Origin: CAZTXD01 sp964617995
GTDB taxonomy: Bacteria; Actinomycetota; Acidimicrobiia; Spongiisociales; ZC4RG35
Assembly: GCA_964617995.1 (NCBI GenBank)
Contig: CAZTXD010000019.1
Coordinates: forward strand, 1 to 36,806
Reading direction: 5' to 3'
Length of the DNA stretch: 36,806 nucleotides
Under the pieces are notes generated by a model. The model saw only the letters and a list, made by a program, of their open reading frames with translations. It searched no databases and had not been told where the DNA came from. The number at the start of each line of letters is the position of its first letter. Positions within the stretch are counted from its first letter, which is position 1. Made by a program: the position numbers and the translations under genes. Shown piece by piece: positions 1 to 6,496 of this stretch.

Positions 1-3
1 TCC

Positions 4-55
4 CGTTTTCGCGCATCGAATGCGCGCTATAGCGCGCATTCGATGCGCGAAAACG
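4..55. repeat. Perfect 52-bp palindrome
   Basis: Two 26-base arms are exact reverse complements with no spacer; the centre reads GCTATAGC and each arm begins CGTTTTCGCGCATCGAATGC. There is no T-run, so it is not a classic terminator. A degenerate copy lies at 2353-2405 beside a scaffold gap. It could be a dispersed intergenic palindrome, a hairpin ending an upstream transcript, or a fold-back artefact at a contig end, since the window starts only three bases before it. Confidence 0.8.
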
Positions 56-75
56 CTATGGATCCGGGCATCCGG

Positions 76-81
76 TAGCGT
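76..81 (+). promoter_or_regulatory. Possible -10 element for a leaderless transcript
   Basis: TAGCGT lies nine bases before the ATG at 91, and no Shine-Dalgarno sequence is visible between them. This fits the TAnnnT -10 of actinobacterial leaderless mRNAs. No convincing -35 is seen, so this is inference. Confidence 0.3.
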
Positions 82-90
82 CAACGTCTC

Positions 91-1191
91 ATGAGCGCTT
101 CCTTCACCGAGGACCAAGAGGAGCTCCGCCGCTACGTGCGCCGCTGGCTGGACGAAAGGGCCTCGATCGACGAGGTGCGTCTCATCATGGAGACCGATGA
201 GGGCTACGACCCCGAGCTGTGGAAGGAGATGGGGGAGCTGGGATGGCTGGGGATGGCCATTCCCGAGCAGTACGGCGGTGCCGGGTACGGGTTCGGGGAG
301 CTGGCGATCCTGTGCGAAGAGATGGGGCGCGGTCTCTTCCCGTCCCCGTTCCTGTCGGCGGTGGTGATGGCGGCGTACCTGGTGGAGGCGCTGGGGAGCG
401 ACGACCAGAAGTCGGCATTGCTGCCCGGCATCGCCGCGGGAGACGTCCGTCCCACGGTCGTCTCCGGCACCTCCGGCTCGACCGGGATCAGAGCCGGGGG
501 GCGGAACGGAGAATGGGAGCTGTCGGGTTCCGCCCGGTTCGTCCTCGACGGCCACACCGCCGACCCATTGTTGGTCATCGCCTCCGGCGAGCAGGGCCCG
601 GCCGTGTTCGTCGTCGACGGTGACGCCGGAGGGGTGGCGCGCCGGCGTCTCGACGTGATGGACCTGACCAGACCTCAGGCCCGGATAGACCTCGATTCCG
701 CCCGTGGCGTCCCTCTCGGCAGCGGCGACGGCGCGGAGGTTGAGAAGGCGGTCGAGGGGATGAAGTGGCGGGCGGTGGCTGCGCTGGCGATGGAACAGGC
801 AGGCGGTACGCAGGCATGCCTGGACATGTCGGTTGCCTACGCCAAGGAGCGCCACCAGTTCGGACGTCCCATCGGCTCGTTCCAGGCCATCAAGCACATG
901 TGCGCCGACATGCTCGTTGCGGTCGAGTCGGCCCGTTCGGCCGCATATCACCTCGCCTGGGCGATCGACCACGATCTCGATGAGGTTCCGGTGGCGGTGT
1001 CCCTCGCCAAGTCCTACTGCTCGGACGCCTACTTCCAGGCGGCCGCTGACACCATCCAGATCCACGGTGGGATCGGCTTCACCTGGGAGCACACGGCGCA
1101 CCTCTACCTCAAGCGGGCCAAGAGTTCCCAGCTCCTGTTCGGCGACGGCGCCCACCATCGCAGCCGGCTCGCCGGGCAGCTCGACCTCTGA
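91..1191 (+). CDS. Acyl-CoA dehydrogenase (FadE type)
   Basis: This 366-residue flavoprotein should introduce an alpha,beta double bond into an acyl-CoA using FAD, passing electrons to ETF. The N-terminal helical domain has the family motif GMAIPEQYGGAGYG near residue 55. The C-terminal domain carries AYAKERHQFGRPIGSFQAIK near 249, and IQIHGGIGFTWEHTAHLYLK near 322, which binds FAD and the adjacent subunit. The length is slightly under the usual 380. The tail motif with WEHTAHLYLKRA is typical of actinobacterial enzymes including those of steroid side-chain degradation; the substrate cannot be told. The stop overlaps the next start by one base, so it is probably co-transcribed with the three small genes downstream. 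Confidence 0.93.
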   Translation: MSASFTEDQEELRRYVRRWLDERASIDEVRLIMETDEGYDPELWKEMGELGWLGMAIPEQYGGAGYGFGELAILCEEMGRGLFPSPFLSAVVMAAYLVEALGSDDQKSALLPGIAAGDVRPTVVSGTSGSTGIRAGGRNGEWELSGSARFVLDGHTADPLLVIASGEQGPAVFVVDGDAGGVARRRLDVMDLTRPQARIDLDSARGVPLGSGDGAEVEKAVEGMKWRAVAALAMEQAGGTQACLDMSVAYAKERHQFGRPIGSFQAIKHMCADMLVAVESARSAAYHLAWAIDHDLDEVPVAVSLAKSYCSDAYFQAAADTIQIHGGIGFTWEHTAHLYLKRAKSSQLLFGDGAHHRSRLAGQLDL

Positions 1192-1652
1192 TGACCCAGC
1201 AGGGGGCGGTCGCCCTGGCGGCGCTCCTGTTCGCTCTGCTCTGCATCGTGGTGGGCCTGTTGGTTTGGCAGGAGGCACGCCGGCGTCCCGACCGGACCGA
1301 ACCCACCTATGTGGTCGAGGACGCGGTGAGGTTCATCGTCTCCCGCCTCCCCCCCGACACCCGCAGTCGCCTGGGAACGACGGGGGTGCGGCGTATCATC
1401 GAGTGGGAGGTCTATTACCTCCAGGGCCTGGCCCAGAAGTCGCGCCGCAACCCGGTGGAGACCGTCGCCGGGGGATCGGATGCCTCGATCGACTACATCG
1501 TCGCTCAGATCGCCGAAGTCAACCGAGCGATTTACGATCGGGACGATGTCGGCGAGGTACTCGGCTTCGAAGCCGAGTACCTCCAGTCGATCGGTGCGGT
1601 CGGTGAGACCGTGGATGGCGATGACAGCGATGAAGGAGGCGAAGAGGCGTGA
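1191..1652 (+). CDS. Conserved single-pass membrane protein, function unknown
   Basis: A 153-residue protein with an N-terminal membrane segment (residues about 7-26, ALAALLFALLCIVVGLLVW) followed by a basic stretch (EARRRPDR), so the soluble part is probably cytoplasmic. The soluble part contains helices (VEDAVRFIVSRLP; SIDYIVAQIAEVNRAIYDRDDVGEVLGFE) and ends in an acidic tail. I do not recognise a named family. The start ATG overlaps the stop of the acyl-CoA dehydrogenase by one base, and its end overlaps the next gene (GTGA), which indicates translational coupling. GC-rich, regular codon use supports a real gene. Confidence 0.75.
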   Translation: MTQQGAVALAALLFALLCIVVGLLVWQEARRRPDRTEPTYVVEDAVRFIVSRLPPDTRSRLGTTGVRRIIEWEVYYLQGLAQKSRRNPVETVAGGSDASIDYIVAQIAEVNRAIYDRDDVGEVLGFEAEYLQSIGAVGETVDGDDSDEGGEEA

Positions 1653-1987
1653 TCGTCAGATGTGGCGCCTGCCGAAACCAGTTCGACGTTCCCGGTGAGG
1701 GTCGTTTCTCGTGTCCGGTCTGCGGCTCCGTGAACATGGTTCGCGGCCGACCGGGGAACTCGGCGCCGGGGGGAGCGCCTCCTCCGGGATCGATGCCGCC
1801 CACCGGTGGGCCCGACGACGGCCTGGCCACCCCGCCACCGCCTCCGCCCCCGGATCAACCTTCACCCAAGATCGAGTGTCCCTCCTGCGGCTACAGCTTC
1901 ATCGTGGGGGATATCGAGGTGGCGGTGTGCCCGATGTGCTCCGAAGAGGTCGACACCCGCACCGGTCGCAGCCGGGACGACGATTGA
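1649..1987 (+). CDS. Double zinc-ribbon protein
   Basis: A 112-residue protein with two zinc-ribbon modules joined by a Pro/Gly-rich linker. The first is near residues 5-27 (CGAC...CPVC) and resembles the N-terminal MJ0042-type zinc finger; the second is near 78-98 (CPSCGYSF...CPMC). The linker includes a run of eight prolines. It begins at a GTG that overlaps the upstream stop in a GTGA arrangement. Such small zinc-ribbon proteins often bind nucleic acid or protein partners; no specific role can be assigned. It sits between a membrane protein and another tiny gene in an apparent operon. Confidence 0.8.
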   Translation: MIVRCGACRNQFDVPGEGRFSCPVCGSVNMVRGRPGNSAPGGAPPPGSMPPTGGPDDGLATPPPPPPPDQPSPKIECPSCGYSFIVGDIEVAVCPMCSEEVDTRTGRSRDDD

Positions 1988-1988
1988 C

Positions 1989-2195
1989 GTGGGGCGGCTC
2001 GCCCGGTTCGAGGACTATCGCTTCGTCGGGGCCCGGGACACGATGGTCGTCTACGACTGCGACGACGATGAGCAGTTGCGGCTGCTGGAGCGGAGGGTGG
2101 AGACGGACGCCCTGAACCGCAAGAACCTGTTGCAGACATTCGCTCCCGACACGGAAGCCGAGGCGGCCAACCGGGGGTTCCGGCCTCTCCGCTGA
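1989..2195 (+). CDS. Small conserved hypothetical protein
   Basis: A 68-residue acidic/basic protein starting at a GTG one base after the upstream stop. The sequence (FEDYRFVGARDTMVVYDCDD, then a helix rich in Leu/Glu/Arg, then LLQTFAPDT and NRGFRP) has the regular composition of a real gene and no membrane segment or signal peptide. I do not recognise a family. The tight spacing suggests it is the last gene of the acyl-CoA dehydrogenase operon; after it the sequence enters a repeat and a scaffold gap. Confidence 0.6.
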   Translation: MGRLARFEDYRFVGARDTMVVYDCDDDEQLRLLERRVETDALNRKNLLQTFAPDTEAEAANRGFRPLR

Positions 2196-2202
2196 TCCCA
2201 CC

Positions 2203-2308
2203 CGCCACGCGACCATGAGAGACTGCCGGGGAACGGAGTCGGGTTGATTGATCACCATCGGCCGCACGCCCGGGCCGCGGCGGTAGAGCAGCGGAGAGCC
2301 CACGAACA
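2203..2308. repeat. Degenerate copy of the hydrolase 5' region (copy A)
   Basis: About 105 bases align colinearly, at roughly 80% by eye, with 3256-3362. The central 32 bases from ACCATGAGAGACTGCCGGGG are identical. On the minus strand it encodes a near match to the first residues of the hydrolase (DSVPRQSLMV) and then diverges. Most differences are changes to G or C and become denser toward the gap at 2309. It is either a remnant of a duplicated gene start or low-quality sequence at a contig end. Confidence 0.75.
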
Positions 2309-2318
2309 NNNNNNNNNN
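2309..2318. other. Assembly gap (10 N)
   Basis: Ten unknown bases. The following bases are a C-rich low-complexity stretch with a run of ten C, so the join is weakly supported. Confidence 0.99.
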
Positions 2319-2352
2319 CCCGCCCGCCCCTCCCCCCCCCCCGCCACACCGC

Positions 2353-2405
2353 CGGTTTGCGCGCATCCCCGGCGCGCTACCGGGGCCTTTCGTGCCGCGA
2401 AAACG
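2353..2405. repeat. Degenerate copy of the 52-bp palindrome
   Basis: This stretch aligns over its whole length with the palindrome at 4-55. It shares CGCGCAT, GCGCGCTA and CGCGAAAACG blocks, and many changes are to G or C. It also shares the flank: GGGA on its right corresponds to TCCC on the left of the first copy, in reverse orientation. It lies just past the 3' end of the minus-strand hydrolase, where it could act as a hairpin. Confidence 0.5.
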
Positions 2406-2418
2406 GGAGGGCGGTGGG

Positions 2419-3309
2419 TCAGCGGCTGTGGCGGATCTCCGCCAGCCAGTCGAGGATGAGCGCGGTGAGGCGAGCGGGGGAGTCCTCCATCAGGAAGTGC
2501 GATCCGCGCACTGACGCCACGCTCGTGTTGGACCACCGGGCGGCGGTTCCCAGCACCGAGGGAGTCACCAGGAACCCGGGGTTGCCTCCGATCACGAGCT
2601 TGGGGGTGCGCGACTGCGCACACCAGATGCGGGTCTGGTCGATGATGTCGTCGACCGGCCCCGGCGACGACCGGAGCGGGAGCTGGCGGATCATCGACAG
2701 CATCGCCCGCCGCGATTCGCCCGGCTTCACGTAGGGTGCCCGGTAGTTGTCCATCTCTGTGGGGGTGAGGGTGCGACCGACCAGCCGGGGAAGGTAGGTC
2801 TCGACTATGAGGTTCTTCTCGATGACCATGCCCTCGCCGGGTTCCCCCCTGACCTGGTGGAGGAACTCGGAGATGTCGGCATCGAAGAGGGAGTCGTTGC
2901 TCGCCCGGAACGCTCCTTCGATGAGGACGAGACCCGCCACCGCCTGGCGGTTCTTGCGGGCGAACTGAATCGAGAGGGCACTGCCCATCTCATGGGTGAC
3001 GAGAACGACCCGACGTCGTGGTTCGACGGTGCGTATGAACAGGTCCAGGGCGGTTACCTGGTCCTCGAACCCGTAGGAACCGACTCCCGAGGGGCTCTCC
3101 CTCTCGCTCTCGCCCATTCCGGGGAGGTCGGGCGCCAGGCAACGATGCCGGAACCCGATGTAGGGGAGGATGTTGCGCCACGTGTAGGAGTAGGTGGCGT
3201 TGCCGTGGACGAACACGACGGGGGGACCGTTCCCCGTCGCGGCGTAGGACATGCGCCGCCCCACGACCATGAGAGACTGCCGGGGAACGGAGTCGGTTTC
3301 ATTGATCAC
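2419..3309 (-). CDS. Alpha/beta hydrolase, haloalkane dehalogenase-like, Glu at the nucleophile position
   Basis: A 296-residue alpha/beta hydrolase, the normal length for haloalkane dehalogenases and close to them in pattern: the oxyanion/halide loop HGNATYSYTWRN (residues 36-47), DLPGMGESE (61-69), the strand-6 acid region LIEGAFRA (E131), and the catalytic His region GSHFLMEDSP near the C-terminus. In that family the nucleophile elbow is H-D-W-G. Here it reads THEMGS (residues 105-110; GAG codon for Glu107), so both the nucleophilic Asp and the halide-binding Trp are replaced. It may therefore be a different hydrolase or an inactive relative. The GTG start at 3309 gives the usual lead before the first strand; ATG at 3270 is the alternative. 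It is transcribed away from lpdA. Its first codons and upstream region recur at 2203-2308. Confidence 0.85.
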   Translation of the reverse strand: MINETDSVPRQSLMVVGRRMSYAATGNGPPVVFVHGNATYSYTWRNILPYIGFRHRCLAPDLPGMGESERESPSGVGSYGFEDQVTALDLFIRTVEPRRRVVLVTHEMGSALSIQFARKNRQAVAGLVLIEGAFRASNDSLFDADISEFLHQVRGEPGEGMVIEKNLIVETYLPRLVGRTLTPTEMDNYRAPYVKPGESRRAMLSMIRQLPLRSSPGPVDDIIDQTRIWCAQSRTPKLVIGGNPGFLVTPSVLGTAARWSNTSVASVRGSHFLMEDSPARLTALILDWLAEIRHSR

Positions 3310-3362
3310 GATCGTCCGCTCTCACGATCCGCGACGTTAGATCATCGGAGAGCCAACGAACA
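3256..3362. repeat. Hydrolase 5' region, copy B of the direct repeat
   Basis: The intact counterpart of copy A at 2203-2308, about 1.05 kb away in the same orientation. It covers the first 15 or so codons of the hydrolase and about 50 bases upstream, that is, its probable promoter. Confidence 0.75.
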
Positions 3363-3483
3363 CGGGGCCTGCGGAGGCTCTCTGCGATCGCCGCGTCCGG
3401 TGTCACCGGCGGGGACATGACCCCTCACCGGACCAACGTTACCCCCACTAGGCTCCGGGTCAGCGTCCGGAAAGGCATGAACC

Positions 3484-4854
3484 GTGCATGACATCGTCAT
3501 CCTGGGCGGCGGCCCCGGTGGTTACGCCGCCGCCCTCTACGCCCACAACTTCGGGTTGGACGTCGCTCTGGTCGAGAAGAGCAGGGTGGGAGGGACGTGC
3601 CTGCTGCGGGGTTGCATCCCAGCCAAGCAGTGGCTCCAGATCGCCGAGGTGTTTTCGACGGTGAAGCACGCCTCCGACTACGGCGTCATCTCCTCCGAGC
3701 CGGAGATGGACTGGGAAGCAGCCCTGGCCCGCAAGGACAGGAGCGTCGAGGGTCTGGTGAGGGGCCTGGAGGGCCTGCTCGACAAGCGCAAGGTCGACGT
3801 GAAGATGGGCTACGGGCGACTGGACGGGCCCAACAAGGTGGTCGTCGACACCGACGAGGGGCAACAGGTGGTGGAGGGCCGAAACGTGATCTTCGCCGCC
3901 GGGTCACACTCCCGCACCATCCCCGGATACGAGATCGACGGGGAGCGGATCGTGACCTCCGATCACGCCCTGGACTGGCCCCGCCGCCCCGAGCGGGTGG
4001 CGATCATCGGCGGGGGCGTGATCGGATGCGAGTTCGCCTCGATGCTGGCGGATCTCGGCTCCGAGGTGCACGTCTTCGAGGTGATGGACCAGATACTGCC
4101 GGGGACCGACAACAGGATCGCCCGTCAGCTCCAACGCCAGCTGACGAACCGAGGCGTCAGGTTCCACATAGGTGTGGGAGTCGACCCGGCCAAGATCGGC
4201 GCCTCCTCCGTCGTGGTGCCGTTCGGGGGTGAGTCGGTGGAGGTCGATGTAGTGCTGGTGGCGGTGGGCCGCGGGCCCAACACCGACGACGTGGGACTCG
4301 AATCCACCAAGGCCGAGGTCGACCACGGCTTCGTCGTCGTCGATCGTTCCACCATGCAGACCGCCGACCCCGGGCTGTACGCCGTCGGCGACGTGGTGGC
4401 CGGCACGCCCCAGTTGGCCCACGTCGGTTTCGCCGAGGGAATCGCCGCAGTCACACACATCGCGACCGGCCACTCGGCTCCCGTCGACTACCGGGCGATT
4501 CCCCGGGTCACCTACACGCATCCGGAGGTGGCCGAGGTCGGGTACAACGAGGCCCAAGCGGAGGAAGCGGGCCTGGAGGTGGAGACCCACTCCCACGGCT
4601 TCGGGGGTGTCGGGCGGGCGATAATCATCGGCCAGACCCAGGGAACGGTGAAGGTGGTCGTGGAGAAGGACGGCCCCATCGTGGGGGCGTCGATCGTCGG
4701 CCCCTACGCCGGCGAGATGATCCATGAGCTGATGTACGCAGTGGGATGGGAGGCTCTGCCGGCGGAGGCGGCGGCCTTCATACACGCCCACCCCACGCTG
4801 TCGGAGGCGGTCGGCGAGACACTGCTGGCGTCGGCAGGACACAGCCTGCATTGA
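3484..4854 (+). CDS. lpdA: Dihydrolipoamide dehydrogenase (E3)
   Basis: A 456-residue FAD disulfide oxidoreductase that reoxidises dihydrolipoyl groups of 2-oxoacid dehydrogenase complexes with NAD+. Visible are the FAD-binding GGGPGGY (residues 8-14), the redox disulfide GGTCLLRGC (Cys39 and Cys44), the NAD-binding IIGGGVIGCEFASML near 175, the second FAD motif GLYAVGDV near 298, and the C-terminal HAHPTLSEAVGE whose His-Glu pair is the catalytic base. The active-site stretch has LLRGCIPAK in place of the commoner LNVGCIPSK. The start is GTG, with GGAAAGG ten bases upstream. It is 13 bases from the E2 gene, with which it clearly forms an operon. Confidence 0.95.
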   Translation: MHDIVILGGGPGGYAAALYAHNFGLDVALVEKSRVGGTCLLRGCIPAKQWLQIAEVFSTVKHASDYGVISSEPEMDWEAALARKDRSVEGLVRGLEGLLDKRKVDVKMGYGRLDGPNKVVVDTDEGQQVVEGRNVIFAAGSHSRTIPGYEIDGERIVTSDHALDWPRRPERVAIIGGGVIGCEFASMLADLGSEVHVFEVMDQILPGTDNRIARQLQRQLTNRGVRFHIGVGVDPAKIGASSVVVPFGGESVEVDVVLVAVGRGPNTDDVGLESTKAEVDHGFVVVDRSTMQTADPGLYAVGDVVAGTPQLAHVGFAEGIAAVTHIATGHSAPVDYRAIPRVTYTHPEVAEVGYNEAQAEEAGLEVETHSHGFGGVGRAIIIGQTQGTVKVVVEKDGPIVGASIVGPYAGEMIHELMYAVGWEALPAEAAAFIHAHPTLSEAVGETLLASAGHSLH

Positions 4855-4867
4855 GAGAGGAAACCAG

Positions 4868-6467
4868 ATGGCAACGCGAGTAACCATGCCCCAGCTAGGG
4901 GAGACCGTCACCGAGGGAACCATCCTCCGGTGGGCCAAGGCTGTCGGCGACACGATCGCCGAGGACGAGGTGCTGGTGGAGATCTCGACCGACAAGGTCG
5001 ACACAGAGGTGCCGTCACCGACCTCAGGAGTGGTCCTCGAGATCCTGGTGGAGGAGGGAGAGACGGTCGAGGTCGGAACGGAACTGGTCGTCATAGGCGA
5101 AGGGGACGAGGCTCCCGGGGACGCCCCCGCGGCGGAGCCGGCCACCGAAGCGGAGCCCGAGCCGGCGGCGGAGGAGGCTCCGGCCGAGCCAGAGCCGCAA
5201 CCCGAACCGGAGCCGCAACCCGAACCGGAGCCGCAACCCGAACCGNNNNNNNNNNNNNNNNNNNNNNNNNNNNNNNNNNNNNNNNNNNNNNNNNNNNNNN
5301 NNNNNNNNNNNNNNNNNNNNNNNNNNNNNNNNNNNNNNNNNNNNNGAGCCGCAACCCGAACCGGAGCCGCAACCCGAACCGGAGCCGCAACCCGAACCGC
5401 AGCCGGAAGCGGCGCCCCAGCCGCAAGCCGAGGCGCCGGCCGAGCCGGAACGGGCTGCGGCCGGGGACGGAGCGCCTTCCGACGGCGCCGAGCCGCGGCT
5501 GCTGTCGCCGGTGGTTCGCAAGCTCGCCCGCGAGCACGAGCTCGATCTGTCCCAGGTAGAGGGAACCGGCCAGGGGGGCCGCATCACCCGCCGCGACGTC
5601 GAGGCCCACCTCGAGTCGGCCGCCGCCGGGCCCGCCCCGGCTGCGGAGGCCCCCGCCGCCGAGGCTCCGGCGCCCGCCCCCGAGCCGGTCGCCGCCCCGC
5701 CCGAACCGGCCCCCACCGCACCGCCGGCCCCCGCTCCCGCCGGGGAGGGAGACGAGGAGGTGACGCTCGATCGGTTGCGGGTGCGTATCGCCGAGAACAT
5801 GATCATGTCGAAGAAGACCGCCGCCCACGTGTGGACCTCCGTCGAGGTCGACTTCGAGCGGGTGGAGCGAGTGCGTCAGGCCCATCGCCAGGACTTCAAG
5901 GGCGAGGAGGGATTTTCGCTCACATATCTGCCGTTCATAGCCCGGGCCACGATCGACGCCCTCAAGGAGTTCCCGGTGGTGAACTCGTCGTTCTTCTTGG
6001 AAGAGCGCAAGGCGATTATGCACCGGTCCGTCAACCTGGGCATCGCCGTGGACCTGGACCAGAAAGGCCTGATCGTGGCCGGGATCCGCGACGCCGACGG
6101 GCTGCGCCTTGTCGGCCTGGCCCGGCGCATCTCGGAGCTGGCCCGCAAGGCCCGGTCCGGCAAGCTGGAGCCCAACGACGTCACCGGGGCGACGTTCACG
6201 ATCACCAATCCGGGCCCATTCGGCTCGTTCATGTCCGCCCCGATCATCAACGTGCCCAACACCGGGATCCTCTCTACCGACACGATCACCAAGCGGGCGG
6301 CGGTGGTCACCGGCCCAGCCGGCGAGGACATGATCGCCATCCGTCACATCGGATACCTGGGGTTGACCTGGGACCATCGGGCCTTCGACGGCTCGACGGC
6401 GGTGCTGTTCCTGCAGCGAATCAAGCAGAACATCGAGACGTGGGACTGGGAGCAGGAGCTGACCTGA
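4868..6467 (+). CDS. sucB: 2-oxoacid dehydrogenase E2 (dihydrolipoamide acyltransferase), interrupted by a gap
   Basis: The E2 core carries the acyl group on a lipoyl arm and transfers it to CoA. The N-terminal lipoyl domain (residues 1-80) has STDKVDTEVPS with lipoyl-Lys43. A Pro/Glu/Gln linker follows, then an E1/E3-binding domain (LLSPVVRKLAREHELDLS with GTGQGGRITRRDVE) and a C-terminal acyltransferase domain ending in DHRAFDG with the catalytic His. A 100-N gap falls in the linker: the left part is in one frame and the right part in another, only because 100 is not a multiple of three. Both flanks stop exactly at a codon and repeat boundary, so the gene is intact in reality. Its place before lipB matches the dlaT-lipB-lipA order of mycobacteria. 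Whether it serves pyruvate, 2-oxoglutarate or branched-chain oxidation is not decidable; no E1 is present. Confidence 0.93.
5192..5399 (+). repeat. 18-bp tandem repeat in the E2 linker, split by a 100-N gap
   Basis: Three exact copies of GAGCCGCAACCCGAACCG (encoding EPQPEP) lie at 5192-5245 and three more at 5346-5399. The N run at 5246-5345 sits precisely between repeat units. The true copy number is unknown, and the assembly probably failed because of the repeat. The encoded segment is the flexible swinging-arm linker of E2. Confidence 0.97.
5246..5345. other. Assembly gap (100 N) in the E2 linker
   Basis: Placeholder-length gap. The reading frames on both sides require the real missing length to be a multiple of three, and a multiple of 18 is most likely. 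Confidence 0.99.
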
Positions 6468-6484
6468 TACATGGCAGACGCCGA

Positions 6485-6490
6485 TAGCCT
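6485..6490 (+). promoter_or_regulatory. Possible -10 element for a leaderless lipB transcript
   Basis: TAGCCT lies six bases before GTG at 6497, with no Shine-Dalgarno sequence. The ten bases TAGCCTGTGG recur at the start of the esterase gene at 28529. This supports GTG 6497 over GTG 6491 as the lipB start. Confidence 0.35.
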
Positions 6491-6496
6491 GTGGTC

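Noticed and set aside
3904..5145. Long minus-strand open frame antisense to lpdA and E2
   Set aside because: The sense strand carries complete E3 and E2 motifs. The antisense product is low-complexity and matches nothing, a usual effect of GC-rich codon bias.
4868..6467. Apparent frameshift in the E2 gene
   Set aside because: The change of frame occurs only across the 100-N placeholder. Both flanks end on codon and repeat boundaries, so no real frameshift is shown.
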